Assembly: GCA_037954235.1 (NCBI GenBank)
Contig: JBBMOA010000007.1
Span: 2,124,501-2,188,500 of the forward strand
DNA: 64,000 nucleotides
Direction: 5' to 3'
Source of the DNA: Aulostomus chinensis
Lineage: Eukaryota; Chordata; Actinopteri; Syngnathiformes; Aulostomidae
Position 1 is the first letter of the stretch. Every line of letters begins with the position of its first letter. A program made the translations under genes and the position numbers. The notes below the pieces were generated by a model. The model was not told the DNA's origin, made no database searches, and saw nothing but the letters and a program-made list of their open reading frames with translations. This document shows positions 9,499 through 18,460 of this stretch, piece after piece.

Positions 9499-11480
9499 TG
9501 TTGTTATCTGGAGCTCAAAGACGCACGTGGGCTCTTGGGGAGCTGACGTGGACGCCGCCAGGAGCGCTCTGACTCACACTTGTCTGTCGTCCTGCAGTTT
9601 GGCTCATGCTCATCCTTCGGCACCTTCCGCCCTGCTTTCTCTCACACTGGCACCATCAGGCCTCTCTCTGTCATACTTCCTGCGTCCCCCACATTTAACC
9701 ACTCCCCCGGATCCAACACCCCCTCACCCACATCAAAGGTTCCTAGCTGGAAGGTTTGTTTTCATTTGCGATTTTGTAACTTTTGATTTTTCTCTGTTTA
9801 TAACTGTGTTGCTTCTTTTTGCTTCTTATGTTGCACATCACTTAGTGTAGAGATTAACCCCACAATCACCGCGCTGTTGCTCCTCAAGCTCGGCGTGTCC
9901 CTCTCAGAGCTGTGGGACACTTAGACGCTCCACCATGTAACAACACTGCCGTAGCCTAGTGTAGCCTGCTCAAATCAACCTCAGCTGCTAACCAGTTCAT
10001 GAGCCAAATCAGTAGCTCCCGCGTTCCAAGAGAAGACTGCAGGATCCACTGGAAACCAGAGTCAATGACGTGTGTGCTCCTGCAGGACTGGGCCAAAACA
10101 AGCCCATGTGAGCCATCACTGGCTAGCACTCAGCGGAGGAGGGAGTCTGTGGAGAGGATGAGAGAACTGGAGGCTCCGCACAGTCCACAGGGTTTCTCCG
10201 GTGCTCCAGAAGATACACAGCGCGCTAGAATTGGCCCTGCAAGCCTCGCAGCCAAGGTAAGGACGCCCAGAGGAAGAGCGATCTAGGAGTTAGCGATTGT
10301 AGCGTAGCATTCGTAAAGGAGTGTTAAACTTCATGCCTTGTGTGCGCGCGTGCGCGCGTGCGTGCGTGCGTGCGTGTGTGTGTGTGTGCGTGTGTGTGTG
10401 CGTGCGTGCGTGCGTGTGTGTGTGTGTGCTTCAGCATGGCGAGCCTCTCTCTCCAGCTGCCAGTACTCTGGCGATGGTTCTGACCAGAGGCCTGAGTATG
10501 GAGCAGCAGAAGAGCAGCAGAGACTCTCTTCAGTATTCAAGCGGCTACAGCACCCAGACCAACACCCCGTCCTGCTCCGAGGACACCATCCCCTCCCAAG
10601 GTACCGCCCACATCCTCAACCAAGGTTCTGCAGTCAGCTCTGGATGGGTGCTCAGCATGTGTCATCTCCTCTAGGTTCTGATTACGAGTGCTACTCTCTG
10701 AACGGTGATGCTGACACTGACGCGCAGTCAGAGTTTGACAAGTCCTCCACCATCCCGCGCCACAGCAACATCGCTCAGAGCTACCGCCGCATGATCCAAA
10801 CCAAGAGGCCTGCCAGCACTGCAGGCCTGCCTGCAGGTAAGACGCCGCAGGGGACTCCAAACGGTGCCGGGGGTAGCAGCTCAGGAGTGATCACCTCGGG
10901 AACAGCCACCATTCGCCGCACGCCATCCTCCAAAACCGGAGTGAGACGCACACCCTCCACATCTGGCCCCATTCCCATTAGGCCACCCATTGTGCCAGTG
11001 AAAACCCCCACAGTGCCAGACTCTCCAGGGTTCGCCAGCCCATCACAGCATCGCGTGGGCAGCGAGGAGTTTCTGTACGGTGATGAATCATCAGCCAGTG
11101 ACTACATGAGGGCTTCTCCAAAGCGGATGAGCCTTCCAGACACAGCTTGGGGTGGTGGAGGAGCAGGCGTGGACAGGACTGTTTATGCCCAGCAGGGTCC
11201 CGGCATGGCTGCCCACGGCGCCGAGGAAGACCCTCTGCTAGCTGCCAACCGCCACAGCCTGGTGGAGAAGATAGGAGAGCTGGCAGCCAGTGCCCATGCC
11301 CTCGGCGAGGGTCAGTTTCCCTTCCCCAGCTCCCTGGCAGGGGATCCGACTCAGTGTGTGCCCCAGGAGCTGTCCTCCACACCCCAGGAGGGCGTGGATA
11401 TGCTGGTGTCTATACGCCGTGGGGTAAAGCTCCGCAAGGCAGTGACTGATGACAGGTCAGCTCCCAGAATCCTGCGGTAG
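4176..11480 (+). CDS. mtss2: MTSS2/MTSS1L-like I-BAR and WH2 protein, 3' twelve coding exons (gene model)
   Basis: The family binds and bends PI(4,5)P2-rich membrane through an N-terminal I-BAR (IMD) domain and binds actin through a C-terminal WH2 motif, at the cell cortex, dendrites and cilia. Joined exons: 4176-4260, 4460-4551, 4649-4723, 6548-6705, 6787-6894, 7944-8041, 8775-8907, 9348-9422, 9598-9753, 10086-10256, 10435-10600, 10675-11480. All phases agree and give about 706 residues plus TAG. The first about 172 residues are the rest of the IMD (MCMRHRSIEAKL, QLDKDHAKEYK, EETEKQAVRRAL, MLGEITHLQ). A Ser/Pro-rich middle follows (YQTPPSSPSS, LSSVSSHDSGF, SSGYSTQT, CSEDTIPSQ). The WH2 lies in the last about 30 residues (MLVSIRRGVKLRK, then DRSAPRIL). 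Blocks such as PPIVPVKTPTVPDSPG and ASPKRMSLPDTAWG fit MTSS2 better than MTSS1. The N-terminal about 70 residues are missing and should be upstream. Identity rests on remembered family sequence, not on a search. Confidence 0.9.
4460..4551 (+). CDS. mtss2: mtss2 exon B (I-BAR domain)
   Basis: Follows acceptor gctgtag. The first base completes an Asn codon, then ALMEGLVTPLQDRLEEWKK and ANQLDKDHAK follow. It ends in phase 1 at donor gtgagc. The intron on its left is only about 199 bp. Confidence 0.93.
4649..4723 (+). CDS. mtss2: mtss2 exon C (I-BAR domain)
   Basis: Follows acceptor ctctacag and encodes EYKRSRQEIKRKSLDTIKL, then QKKARK, the basic helix stretch of the IMD. It ends in phase 1 at donor gtgagg. 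Confidence 0.92.
4724..6547 (+). other. mtss2: mtss2 intron C to D
   Basis: About 1.8 kb intron. Apart from the 9-nt microexon candidate at 5075-5083 I see no coding exon. Open frames at 5667-6263 (minus) and 6049-6948 (plus) have no recognisable content outside exons D and E. Confidence 0.7.
5075..5083 (+). CDS. mtss2: Candidate 9-nt microexon of mtss2
   Basis: The nine bases agctgctag are flanked by gtag on the left and gtacgt on the right, a usable acceptor and a strong donor, after a C/T-rich stretch (about 4995-5055) with TGC motifs. Flanking exons C and D join in phase 1, so nine bases would insert three residues (giving ELL within the KARK-to-GRGN junction) without shifting the frame. 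MTSS1 transcripts are known to carry a very short optional insert at this junction. Inferred from splice signals and phase only. Confidence 0.5.
   Translation, partial: SC
6548..6705 (+). CDS. mtss2: mtss2 exon D (I-BAR domain)
   Basis: Preceded by a C-rich tract and acceptor cccag. It encodes GRGNLRPQLDSAMQDVSDLY, then EETEKQAVRRALLEERGRY and FINLLQPVV, and ends in phase 0 at donor gtgagg. LLQPVV matches MTSS2 rather than the MTSS1 form. Confidence 0.94.
6787..6894 (+). CDS. mtss2: mtss2 exon E (end of I-BAR domain)
   Basis: Acceptor ctgccag. It encodes NVEIAMLGEITHLQAIVDDL, then TVLTEDPHKLPPASEQ, 36 codons in phase 0, before donor gtaacg. The intron before it is 81 bp. Confidence 0.94.
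6895..7943 (+). other. mtss2: mtss2 intron E to F
   Basis: About 1.05 kb with no recognised exon, repeat or RNA gene. A roughly 120-bp stretch from 7010 is AT-rich. Confidence 0.7.
7944..8041 (+). CDS. mtss2: mtss2 exon F (post-I-BAR Ser/Pro linker)
   Basis: Acceptor ctacag. It encodes VIRDLKGSDYTWSYQTPPSS, then PSSAGSRKSSMC, and ends with two bases (ag) before donor gtacac, phase 2. The motif YQTPPSSPSS is characteristic of the family. Confidence 0.92.
8042..8774 (+). other. mtss2: mtss2 intron F to G
   Basis: About 730 bp. In mammals the region between these exon blocks encodes a Ser-rich stretch with a YRYRS or CRYRS motif, and no clear equivalent is seen here. A 27-nt open segment at 8219-8245, bounded by atgtag and gtacgc, would keep phase 2 and is a weak mini-exon candidate. 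A poly-G run lies at 8450-8464. Confidence 0.55.
8775..8907 (+). CDS. mtss2: mtss2 exon G (Ser-rich region)
   Basis: Encodes LLQMPSAGAHRLSSVSSHDS, then GFVSQDA and SKPPSPMPSDITSQ, ending in phase 0 at donor gtagca. The start at 8775 (after ccgtctcag) was chosen because it is the acceptor that accepts phase 2 from exon F and keeps RLSSVSSHDSGF. Acceptors ending at 8784 (phase 0) or 8813 (phase 2, losing RL) are alternatives. The acceptor has a weak pyrimidine tract. Confidence 0.78.
9348..9422 (+). CDS. mtss2: mtss2 exon H
   Basis: A long CT-rich tract (about 9265-9346) ends in tttcccag. It encodes KSTSSASSEASETCQSVSEC, then NSPTA, in phase 0, before donor gttagt. It closely resembles the SSASSEASETCQSVSEC block of MTSS2. 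Confidence 0.92.
9465..9497. repeat. (CA)n microsatellite
   Basis: About 33 nt of CA repeat in the 175-bp intron between mtss2 exons H and I, about 45 bp after the donor. Confidence 0.95.
9598..9753 (+). CDS. mtss2: mtss2 exon I (probable cassette exon)
   Basis: Acceptor cctgcag. It encodes FGSCSSFGTFRPAFSHTGTI, then RPLSVILPASPTFNHSPGSN and TPSPTSKVPSWK. It is 156 nt and phase 0 on both sides, so it can be skipped without a frameshift. The donor gtttgt is weak, and an alternative (gttcct) lies twelve bases inside. The standard MTSS2 protein joins the sequence of exon H directly to that of exon J, so this may be alternatively spliced, as comparable exons are in MTSS1. Confidence 0.82.
10086..10256 (+). 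CDS. mtss2: mtss2 exon J
   Basis: Acceptor cctgcag. It encodes DWAKTSPCEPSLASTQRRRE, then VERMRELEAP and IGPASLAAK. It is 171 nt, phase 0 to phase 0, with a strong donor gtaagg. DWAK and QRRRE correspond to DWSK and QRRK of MTSS2. Confidence 0.9.
10341..10428. repeat. (TG/CG)n alternating tract at a splice acceptor
   Basis: Nearly 90 nt of alternating TG and CG dinucleotides ends six bases before the AG of the exon K acceptor, taking the place of a normal pyrimidine tract. Confidence 0.95.
10435..10600 (+). CDS. mtss2: mtss2 exon K
   Basis: Acceptor tgcttcag directly after the TG/CG tract. It encodes HGEPLSPAASTLAMVLTRGL, then SMEQQKSSRDSLQYSSGYST and PSCSEDTIPSQ, ending in phase 1 at donor gtaccg. 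The conserved family block leaves little doubt about the frame. The next intron is only 74 bp; if it were retained, translation would run 24 further codons to a stop. Confidence 0.94.
10675..11480 (+). CDS. mtss2: mtss2 last coding exon L (Pro-rich region and WH2)
   Basis: Acceptor cctctag. It opens G-SDYECYSLNGDADTDAQ, then EFDKSSTIPRHSNIAQSYRR, KRPASTAGLP, ATIRRTPSSK, PIPIRPPIVPVKTPTVPDSP, ANRHSLVEKIGELAASAHAL and GEGQFPFP. It ends with the WH2 motif (DMLVSIRRGVKLRK, DRSAPRIL), one extra Arg and TAG at 11478. A Gly/Thr-rich insert after AGLP carries a perfect internal donor sequence (gtaaga from 10837). The single large terminal exon agrees with the family's gene structure. Confidence 0.95.
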
Positions 11481-12085
11481 CTGAAGGAGGAGGGGGGTGG
11501 GGTGGGGTGGGGGGTCTGTGGCGCCATTACTTACAAACTGAAGCTTTGTAGAGAAATGCAGCAGCACTCGTGTTCACACAGGAACTACAGCACAAGAGGA
11601 TGGAAGCGGTGAATGAAGGCCTGTCGACGGAGCGATGACGGACAGTGTCGAGTCATTTCATGTCGTGTATGTATTGCGTACGTTCAAAGTAATCCATATT
11701 TGATTTATGTCTTCTTTTTATTTCTGTCTGTGAGCTTTGTGGCTGTGCATCTCTTCTCCCTGTGCAACCAGTCGTTCCAGCCCAGTTTGTCCGCCGTAGG
11801 GGTCCAACGCTGTTTTTTTCTTCCTTTCTTGCCCTTATGGTTACTACGATATTGTACATTTGCCAGTGAAGCAGCCACCTGCCAGTGGAGCGTGATGGCG
11901 CGTGCTCTGTGAGCCTCTGTGTGTTGTTTCTCATCATTACTGTACAAGTACTGTATTACTGTTTTTGTTTCTGAAGCTGACAGCAGCTGGATAAGTCATG
12001 TAAAACAGGCGCAATATAGCAGAGTCCTTATTGCTGCACTGTACTCTCAGTATATTCTGCAATTAAACAGGCTTTTTACTGTTAC
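11481..12085 (+). other. mtss2: Probable 3' UTR of mtss2
   Basis: No coding potential after the stop. A G-rich tract with four or more G runs lies at 11492-11514. The best polyadenylation signal I see is ATTAAA at 12062-12067; no AATAAA occurs in the first 600 bases. The true end is unknown and the stated end is an estimate. Confidence 0.5.
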
Positions 12086-15000
12086 TGTCTTGATTGTCTG
12101 TCAACAAAGGCCCTGAGAGATAAATACTACACTTATTACACAAAAATATACCTCCAGTTCACTGTTGCACTTTTTTGAAAGGACTTTTGTTGACACTGGA
12201 GATTTCTGATATTTTCATGCAGTTAAAAGTTCTGGATAGACCAGAAGAAGAATCTGATCTGGTCTGTGCTGCAGCTTTATCTGAAATTCAGTTTGAACCT
12301 TTTGTCTGATTATTCGCTTCTGTAAGTTTATGCAGATTTCACCAGGTTCTATAGGGTTTACAAAGCTGCAGTCCTCCAAGTGGACAGGTGAGGGCGCCAG
12401 AGATCCTCCACGGACTCAGCTCAAAGTGGCGCCTAAAGATCGTGGAGGACGTTTGGAGCCGGGAGGTTGCAGCAGAGAAGCTCTGGTGCTTGGCTTGATG
12501 GTGCGTGGTTTTAAACAGGGAACAGCAGGTCAGAATGTGTGTGGCTTCTCTGGAATTGGAGTTCGTTAACCCAGCAAAAACAACAAGCCTGCCTGCAGGC
12601 GCGAACATTTACAGTGTCCCTGGGAATGAAGAACCAGGATAAAAACAAACAATCCAGCCGGAGAAAATATCGGTGTTATTTGTGTTTTAGCCACCAGTGT
12701 AGTTCTGCACGCTGCAGGTTTGTAATCCACCTCCTTCAAGTTGAAGTGCACTGGCGGAGCTCAGTTTTTACAATGGTTTACGAGCATGAGGCTCATTCAG
12801 ATCTCGGTCCGTTAAGAACAGCGCACCAATGTGAAGTTGATAACGATGAAGTTATAAATAGAAGGGTAAGAGACGGGTTAAGTGTGTTTTCAGAGCGAGG
12901 GGATCTATTTTGATCGCTCCAACACTGACTCATCGCGAGCAACGCTCATTGGAGGGAACAGAAGCTCTCAAGGCCCAAAGGGACCAGATAACGATGATCA
13001 GCTGAGGGGAGGGTCTTTGGTGTGTCAATCATAGGAGATGCTGCTGGACGACCACTCCGCTCAGCTGTGGAGGTCTTCGGTATATTTAGGTTCTCCCCAG
13101 CGTGGTTCTCCTCACCACGTCAGCCTCACAAACAGCACGTTTGAATTCCCGCTCCAGCCGAGAAATAGAAACCCGCCTGACGACTGCGACTTGCAGGGTT
13201 GATCAGCCGAGAGGAACATTTGTTGCGCTTTTATTGTGCATCTGGAGCGATGTTCTCACTCTCAACTCCATCTCAGGCAGAGAAGAATCCGAAACCCCGT
13301 GTCGTCACCCAGGACTCGGGTTCATCTTCTTCGATTCTCGTGCTCCTTTTGATGAGCTGATGAATCTTTTAAGGCGGCGTTTGTTAAAACGGGTCTGTTC
13401 AGGTTCATGATCCTGTCTTAGCGAGCCACTCCTGGAACATCTGTATACCAGCCCTGCCTCGTCGTGATGGGGCCCTGATGTTGGGCTTCTTCCCGGGGAG
13501 CAGGAATGCATTCATCATGAATTTCTTCTAGATGTTTGCCTTCGAAGTGTCCAAGTTTTGTGAGATGCACTTCTTGTTGAGATGCACGACTTGGACGGCC
13601 TCGGCCTCCAAACCAGGATATTCAGCTCGATCGGGATCGGGGTCCTGGTGTGTCCAGCACTAACCCTCCTCATCCTCTCTAAGTCGGCCATCGTTAGCAG
13701 CAGCAGCCGCTCTGTTTTGTTGACACGCGTCAGGGTGGAGCGTTTGAGGTGCTGCTTCAGATCCCTGCGCCAGGTCAGGAAAGTAGTTCTGGGGGTGTAT
13801 CTGACTCTAAATTAAAATAAGAATCTATGACCGTTTTCTCACAGGTAACAAACACAAGCCTCATTTTTTCCATGTAGACAAAGGCCGAGTGACTTCTGAC
13901 ACGTCTTTCTCTTGCTAGTTAGCAAGCTAAGCTAACAAGCAGCCAGTTGTGCTGTGGGGTCTGCAGCTCTGGAACTCCCCAGAGGGGAGAGGAGGGTCTC
14001 TCCCTGCTTTTCAGGCTCCAAACACGATGGAGAAAAAGCGTATTCATGTGCTCATTCAGTCAGACTCTTTCGTCTCAGCTTTTGTGTGTCGTTCTAAGTC
14101 AAAAGAAAAGCCACACGAGACATCTGGTAATGAGCCAGTTTGGATGTGTTGTTTTGTGCAACACTTGACATTTGGAGAACCTTTTGGCTCGGCTGCATGA
14201 TTAATTGTGAAGGTAAATTCTGAACCTGGCTGCACACGTCGCTCCATAATTCATGTCCGTACTCTTTTGGATTCTACAGCACAGCTTAAATACTACAGCG
14301 GGTGGTGGAGGCCTTAAGGGGATCCCAGATCAAATCTAATTAGCCGTAGCGAACTCATGAGAGGGATGTCTTTATATTTATTCAGCTCCTCTAACTGCTT
14401 CAGGTACTGATGAGGGGAGCGTCCTGAGGGGCCCATACATACACGACGGAGGAATACTACAATGAGCACTACAGAGCTGCCGCGACTGTAAAGAGTCCTG
14501 ATGTTTTCAGCCCTTTGCAGCTCTTTCAGGGGGACGCGCCGGGTCGGGATCCTGGGAACGTTCACTCGCATGTTGGCAGATGAACAGCGAGCACAGAGCT
14601 GCAGGCTGCATCCCGCCTCCCTCTAATAAACCCTCCTGTTTCAAACAATTATTTCATTTCAGCTGAAGGCATCTCTGCTTGGTGACTAATAACTGATGTT
14701 AGTGCCAAATCCTGTCAGCGCCACTCTCCATCATCACAGTCCACTTTGCCAGGAACAATAATGGATGATTTACAGAACATGGAAGTCGCATTACGTGACC
14801 TCCAGACCAATCCCATCATCCTCGGTGTCTGCACGCAGATCCAAAGACTGCAGAAGAAGCTACAACCTTTGCCTTCACGTCTGCTTCGGTTCTGAGTGAA
14901 GGGAGTGAGTTTCCTTAATTATTCATTCGATAAGCATGAAGCTTTCCTCCGTTCCTGTGCCGCTCTCTCCAGTCGGACTGCCTCCCTCGCCGTGCCCTCC

Positions 15001-16900
15001 AGCTCAGCGATATCTGCTGGAGAAAATGAAGATGAGATCATTTCATGGCGGTTATTGTTTTCCCTCTAATTCTTTACAGCGTCGTTCTTGTTGTTGTTGT
15101 TTTTTTCAAGGTTTTCATAACAGTAGATAACAGCCGCTGTAACCCTCAAGTAAACCGTCCCTGACACTCCGCCCCGGCGCCGTGATTGAATTAGCCTTTG
15201 CTACAGTTGTATCTCCCCGTGCTGGCAGTCACGGTGAGTTTCACCATGTGAGACAACATGATAAAAGACAGGATTGCATTTGCATTCATGAGGCACTTAG
15301 GAAGTTCAAAGAAGTTGCGGCGCCGCATCGGGAACACGAGGTCCTGACAGACAGGGACTTTTTTTCAGATGCTGCATGAGGTCACTTCCCATCACTTGGA
15401 TCATATTTTTAGTCTGAGCTCATCACAGCCGTCACTCCTCAGGCTGTAAACACCCCGTGCGGCGTTCCCGTGTGTCGGCTTGCGTAGCACCCAGCTGTAA
15501 AAGAATACGGTGATCAACCCTTCAGAGCCGCACGCTCCTGCTGCAGGAAGGCTGTGAGTCAGAATCGTCTGGGGGCTGCTGACGCTCACCAGAGATATTG
15601 CCTGAAGATAATCATTCGCTGCCAAGTGGATTCTGCTAAAATTGCAGTGATAGATCAGGGTTTCAAATTGACAAGGATCTTTCAGGGGGAGTTCTGATAG
15701 ATGTTCAAACTGAATATAGACCTCAGCCCCGAGCGGGGCAACATCACACAGCATCGAGTTCCATCTGAAGACCAACATCGCCCCTCAGAACGTCTGAATA
15801 TTGATCCGTACATGAAGGCTGATACGCCAGACAAACTCGAGAGCGCTGAGCCGTGCGCTCTGGACCATTAAGTTCCTGCCTTTGACAATTCAGGGCCATC
15901 AGTTCATGTAATATTTAGACTGACTGCATGACTCGCCATACAGGGAGGATGGAGGGCAACGGAGGAGCGGAGGCTTTGAGCGCTCTGGGCCCAAACCTGC
16001 ACACCTTTGGAGGTCCGCTCAAAACATTTGATACAGGATTGTCCTGAAAGGCAACACGCCACGTTTAAGCCAGCAAGTGAACTCAGAGACGTGCCGCGAA
16101 CGTCTACCATCAGAAGCTGGAGGTGCGTGGTCGAGGTGCAGAAGCCGTCTACGTTTGGTTCCAGTGCTCTCATGTGTCGGGTCTTTGCTACTGACGTGGC
16201 ATCCGTGGTGTGAGAAACCTGCATATCTCGCAGCTGGGACCAGCTCCCTGTTTATGGTGCCTTTCTGCACCAAAGCAGCACCAGCTGATGGTTCCAAATA
16301 CATTAACGTCCTTGACCCCGAGCTGGGTGGGGGTGGGGGGGCTGGGTTGCCGCCCCCCCACGACTGGAGAAGAAATCCAAGAGCAAGAACATTTGAAAAA
16401 CCGCCTTGATGAGTGTGTGGCGCAGTGGTCTGAGCTGGGGGGGGGGGGGGGGGTCCTGTGGGTGCTCCTCTAATGGAGAAAGGTGTCATCATGAATCATC
16501 TCCTTCTCCGCCCTCCCATCCCCCCATCCACCATCCTCAAAATGCTCCCTGAAGGAAGGGGTTGATAAAAGTGGTGCAGGGTGCCCCTGTCAGCATGAGG
16601 ATGTGTGCAGGACAACCATGAGCTTCCCTCAGGGGGCCTCCAGGTGAAGCCCCGCCCCGCTGGGAGGGGGTGGTGGTGGCAGGAGGTGCCCCTGTTGTTT
16701 CTCCGCCCTCCTAACAGCCTCCATCCGCCCCTGCATGCAGCTCAACTTGGAAACTCCTCGCTGGCGTCTCAGGCAGTAACACGCCACATTACCACTCTAC
16801 AGATGTCTCCTTTGTGGTTCGATCTGTAAGCCGGAGCAGTAGCGGCCATGTGATTCGGGAGGAGGTGGGAAGGTCGCGGGTTCGGTTCCGGCTGGGAGAA
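12086..16900. other. Intergenic region between mtss2 and the cadherin gene
   Basis: About 4.8 kb with no supported gene. Minus-strand open stretches at 13.27-13.80 kb look faintly coding but match no family I know. A poly-G run (16438-16453) and G-rich patches (16323-16350) are present. I see no tRNA or other RNA gene. Confidence 0.6.
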
Positions 16901-16912
16901 GGATTTCAGAAC
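16838..16912 (+). repeat. tRNA-derived SINE-like remnant
   Basis: Contains ggtcgcgggttcggttcc (16872-16889), which resembles the B box of a tRNA-derived SINE, followed by ggctgggaga as in fish SINE heads. No A box or tail is clear, so it is short and degraded. Confidence 0.4.
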
Positions 16913-17039
16913 GCCCTACCGTCCAGCCAGCTTGAGTGGTACCAGACGGATCCTCACGTCTCGAGATTACTTGATTATTCGTGGCAGACGGGAGGCGTTT
17001 GGAGCGCCTGCACAGGCGGAGACCCTCTTGACCATAACA

Positions 17040-17389
17040 CGGGGGGGTGGGGCTGACCGCGGAGCTCCCTCCCCGTGCGCCGCCACGCCCCCGACCCTCT
17101 GCCTGGCGCTGTCCGGTGCTCCGGTGCTGAACGCTGGGTACGAATGCGGCCAGCTGCCTGCAGCGTGGTGGAGCGCCAGTCGTGCTGCCTGGAGCCGGGA
17201 GACGCTCCCCCAGGATGAGGAGGCTTGAAGTTGAGCGGGCTGTCTTGGATGGATGACACCCCCCCCCCCCCTTTCCATGAGAGCTATGAGGGACACGTCA
17301 GTCTCTTGTCTTTTCTAAGGATCCCACACCGTCCCACCCTCCTCCCTCCCCCGGGTCGCTCGGCGGCAGCTGCACAACTTTCCACCAAC
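17040..17389 (+). promoter_or_regulatory. Probable 5' UTR and promoter-proximal region of the cadherin gene
   Basis: GC- and CpG-rich sequence runs into exon 1. No TATA box is placed with confidence. An in-frame upstream ATG exists at 17249 with no stop before 17390, but the ATG at 17390 has a better context (A at -3, G at +4) and begins a signal peptide. The transcription start cannot be placed from sequence. Confidence 0.4.
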
Positions 17390-18374
17390 ATGGTTCTGGG
17401 TGTTTTACTGGGCCTGTGCTGCCTCTTGATACCGGCCGCTGGATACCAGACACCGGAGCGGCTGCCTTTCTTTCACGGGCACGTATTTGAGAACTCGCCG
17501 GCCGCGGCCAGGGTGAACGGGCTCAGCGTTCCGCTGAGACGCATCAACGCGCAGGAACGGTGCCCAGCCTCGGGGATGCACTTCAAACTCTACGGGAACG
17601 GCAGCGAGGATTTCCGTGCCTTCGCCCACCACAAGCGGGGGAATATCTTGCTTCGAACTTCCCGGGTCTTGGACCGGGAGGTCCGCTCGGACTACCGGCT
17701 GAGTGTCGGTCTGTGCTGTGAGTCGGTCGTCTCCGAGGTTGCGTCGGTAAAAGTGGACGTTCTGGACACCAACGACCACCAGCCCACTTTTGGGAGTGCA
17801 GACGCGGTTCACATAACTTTGAACGACACAGCAGCCCTCCGGAGGGTGGTCCACCGGCTGGCGGCCGTGGACGCGGACAGCGGCAAGAACGCCGAGTTGA
17901 CGTACGTCTCAGTCCCCAGAAACGGCAGCTTCTACGTGGTTCCCAAGACAGGCGAAGTTCTGCTGGTGGACTCCATCCTGGGGCTTCCCTCTGTGGTCAG
18001 CTTCCGCGTCTTTGCCAGGGACCGCGGGTGGCCCCCGCTCACCAGCAAAGGCGTAGCGGTGACCATCGTCCCCCAAAGGTGGGCGGCAGCCGGTGCGGCG
18101 GGGTCAGGGAGGGCAGGACGCGCGCCCAGGGCGTTGCTGGAGCCCGCCACCCTGCTCTCCCTCAACGTGTCTGAAGACGCCAGCATCGGCTCGGTCATCA
18201 CGAGCCTGAGTCCCACCAGGTTCCAGTCAGCCACGTATGAGTTGATCTACCCGGACCCCGAGAGCTCGCCGGTCACCGTGGGGCGCGACAGCGGAGACAT
18301 CACCATCACCAGAGGGCTGGACAGGGAGGCAGAGCCCTCACTGGAGCTCACGGTCAAGATCCAGGATAAACGAG
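17390..18374 (+). CDS. Cadherin exon 1: signal peptide and first cadherin repeats
   Basis: Starts at ATG 17390 in a strong context. Residues 1-18 are a hydrophobic signal peptide, probably cleaved near AAG/Y. About 310 residues of ectodomain follow, with VKVDVLDTNDHQPTF closing one repeat, AVDADSGKNAELTY and FRVFARDRGWPPLTS in the next, and GDITITRGLDREAEPSLELT in a third. NxS/T sites occur at NGS, NDT, NGS and NVS. An Ala/Gly/Arg-rich linker (RWAAAGAAGSGRAGRAPR) sits where a DxND calcium motif would be expected. It ends in phase 1 at donor gtgtgt, 13 bases before a long CA repeat. Confidence 0.85.
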
Positions 18375-18386
18375 GTGTGTAGGACA

Positions 18387-18460
<74 letters not shown>

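Noticed and set aside
10338..11480. Single 380-codon plus-strand frame covering exons K and L
   Set aside because: Only the part from 10675 is real coding sequence. The left part reads the TG/CG repeat and exon K in a wrong frame; exon K is coding in another frame and is joined by a 74-bp intron.
13270..13800. Faintly coding-looking minus-strand stretch (TWRRDLKQHLKRSTLTRVNK, KKPNIRAPSRRGRAGIQMFQ in different frames)
   Set aside because: Stops and frame changes interrupt it, no family was recognised, and there is no poly-A or exon structure. It could be an old pseudogene but cannot be supported.
16868..16900. tRNA gene suggested by a B-box-like word
   Set aside because: No A box at the right spacing, no cloverleaf and no terminator run; it fits a SINE remnant better.
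17249..17389. Upstream in-frame ATG of the cadherin gene
   Set aside because: It would place 47 non-hydrophobic, Pro-rich residues before a clear signal peptide; ATG 17390 has the better context.
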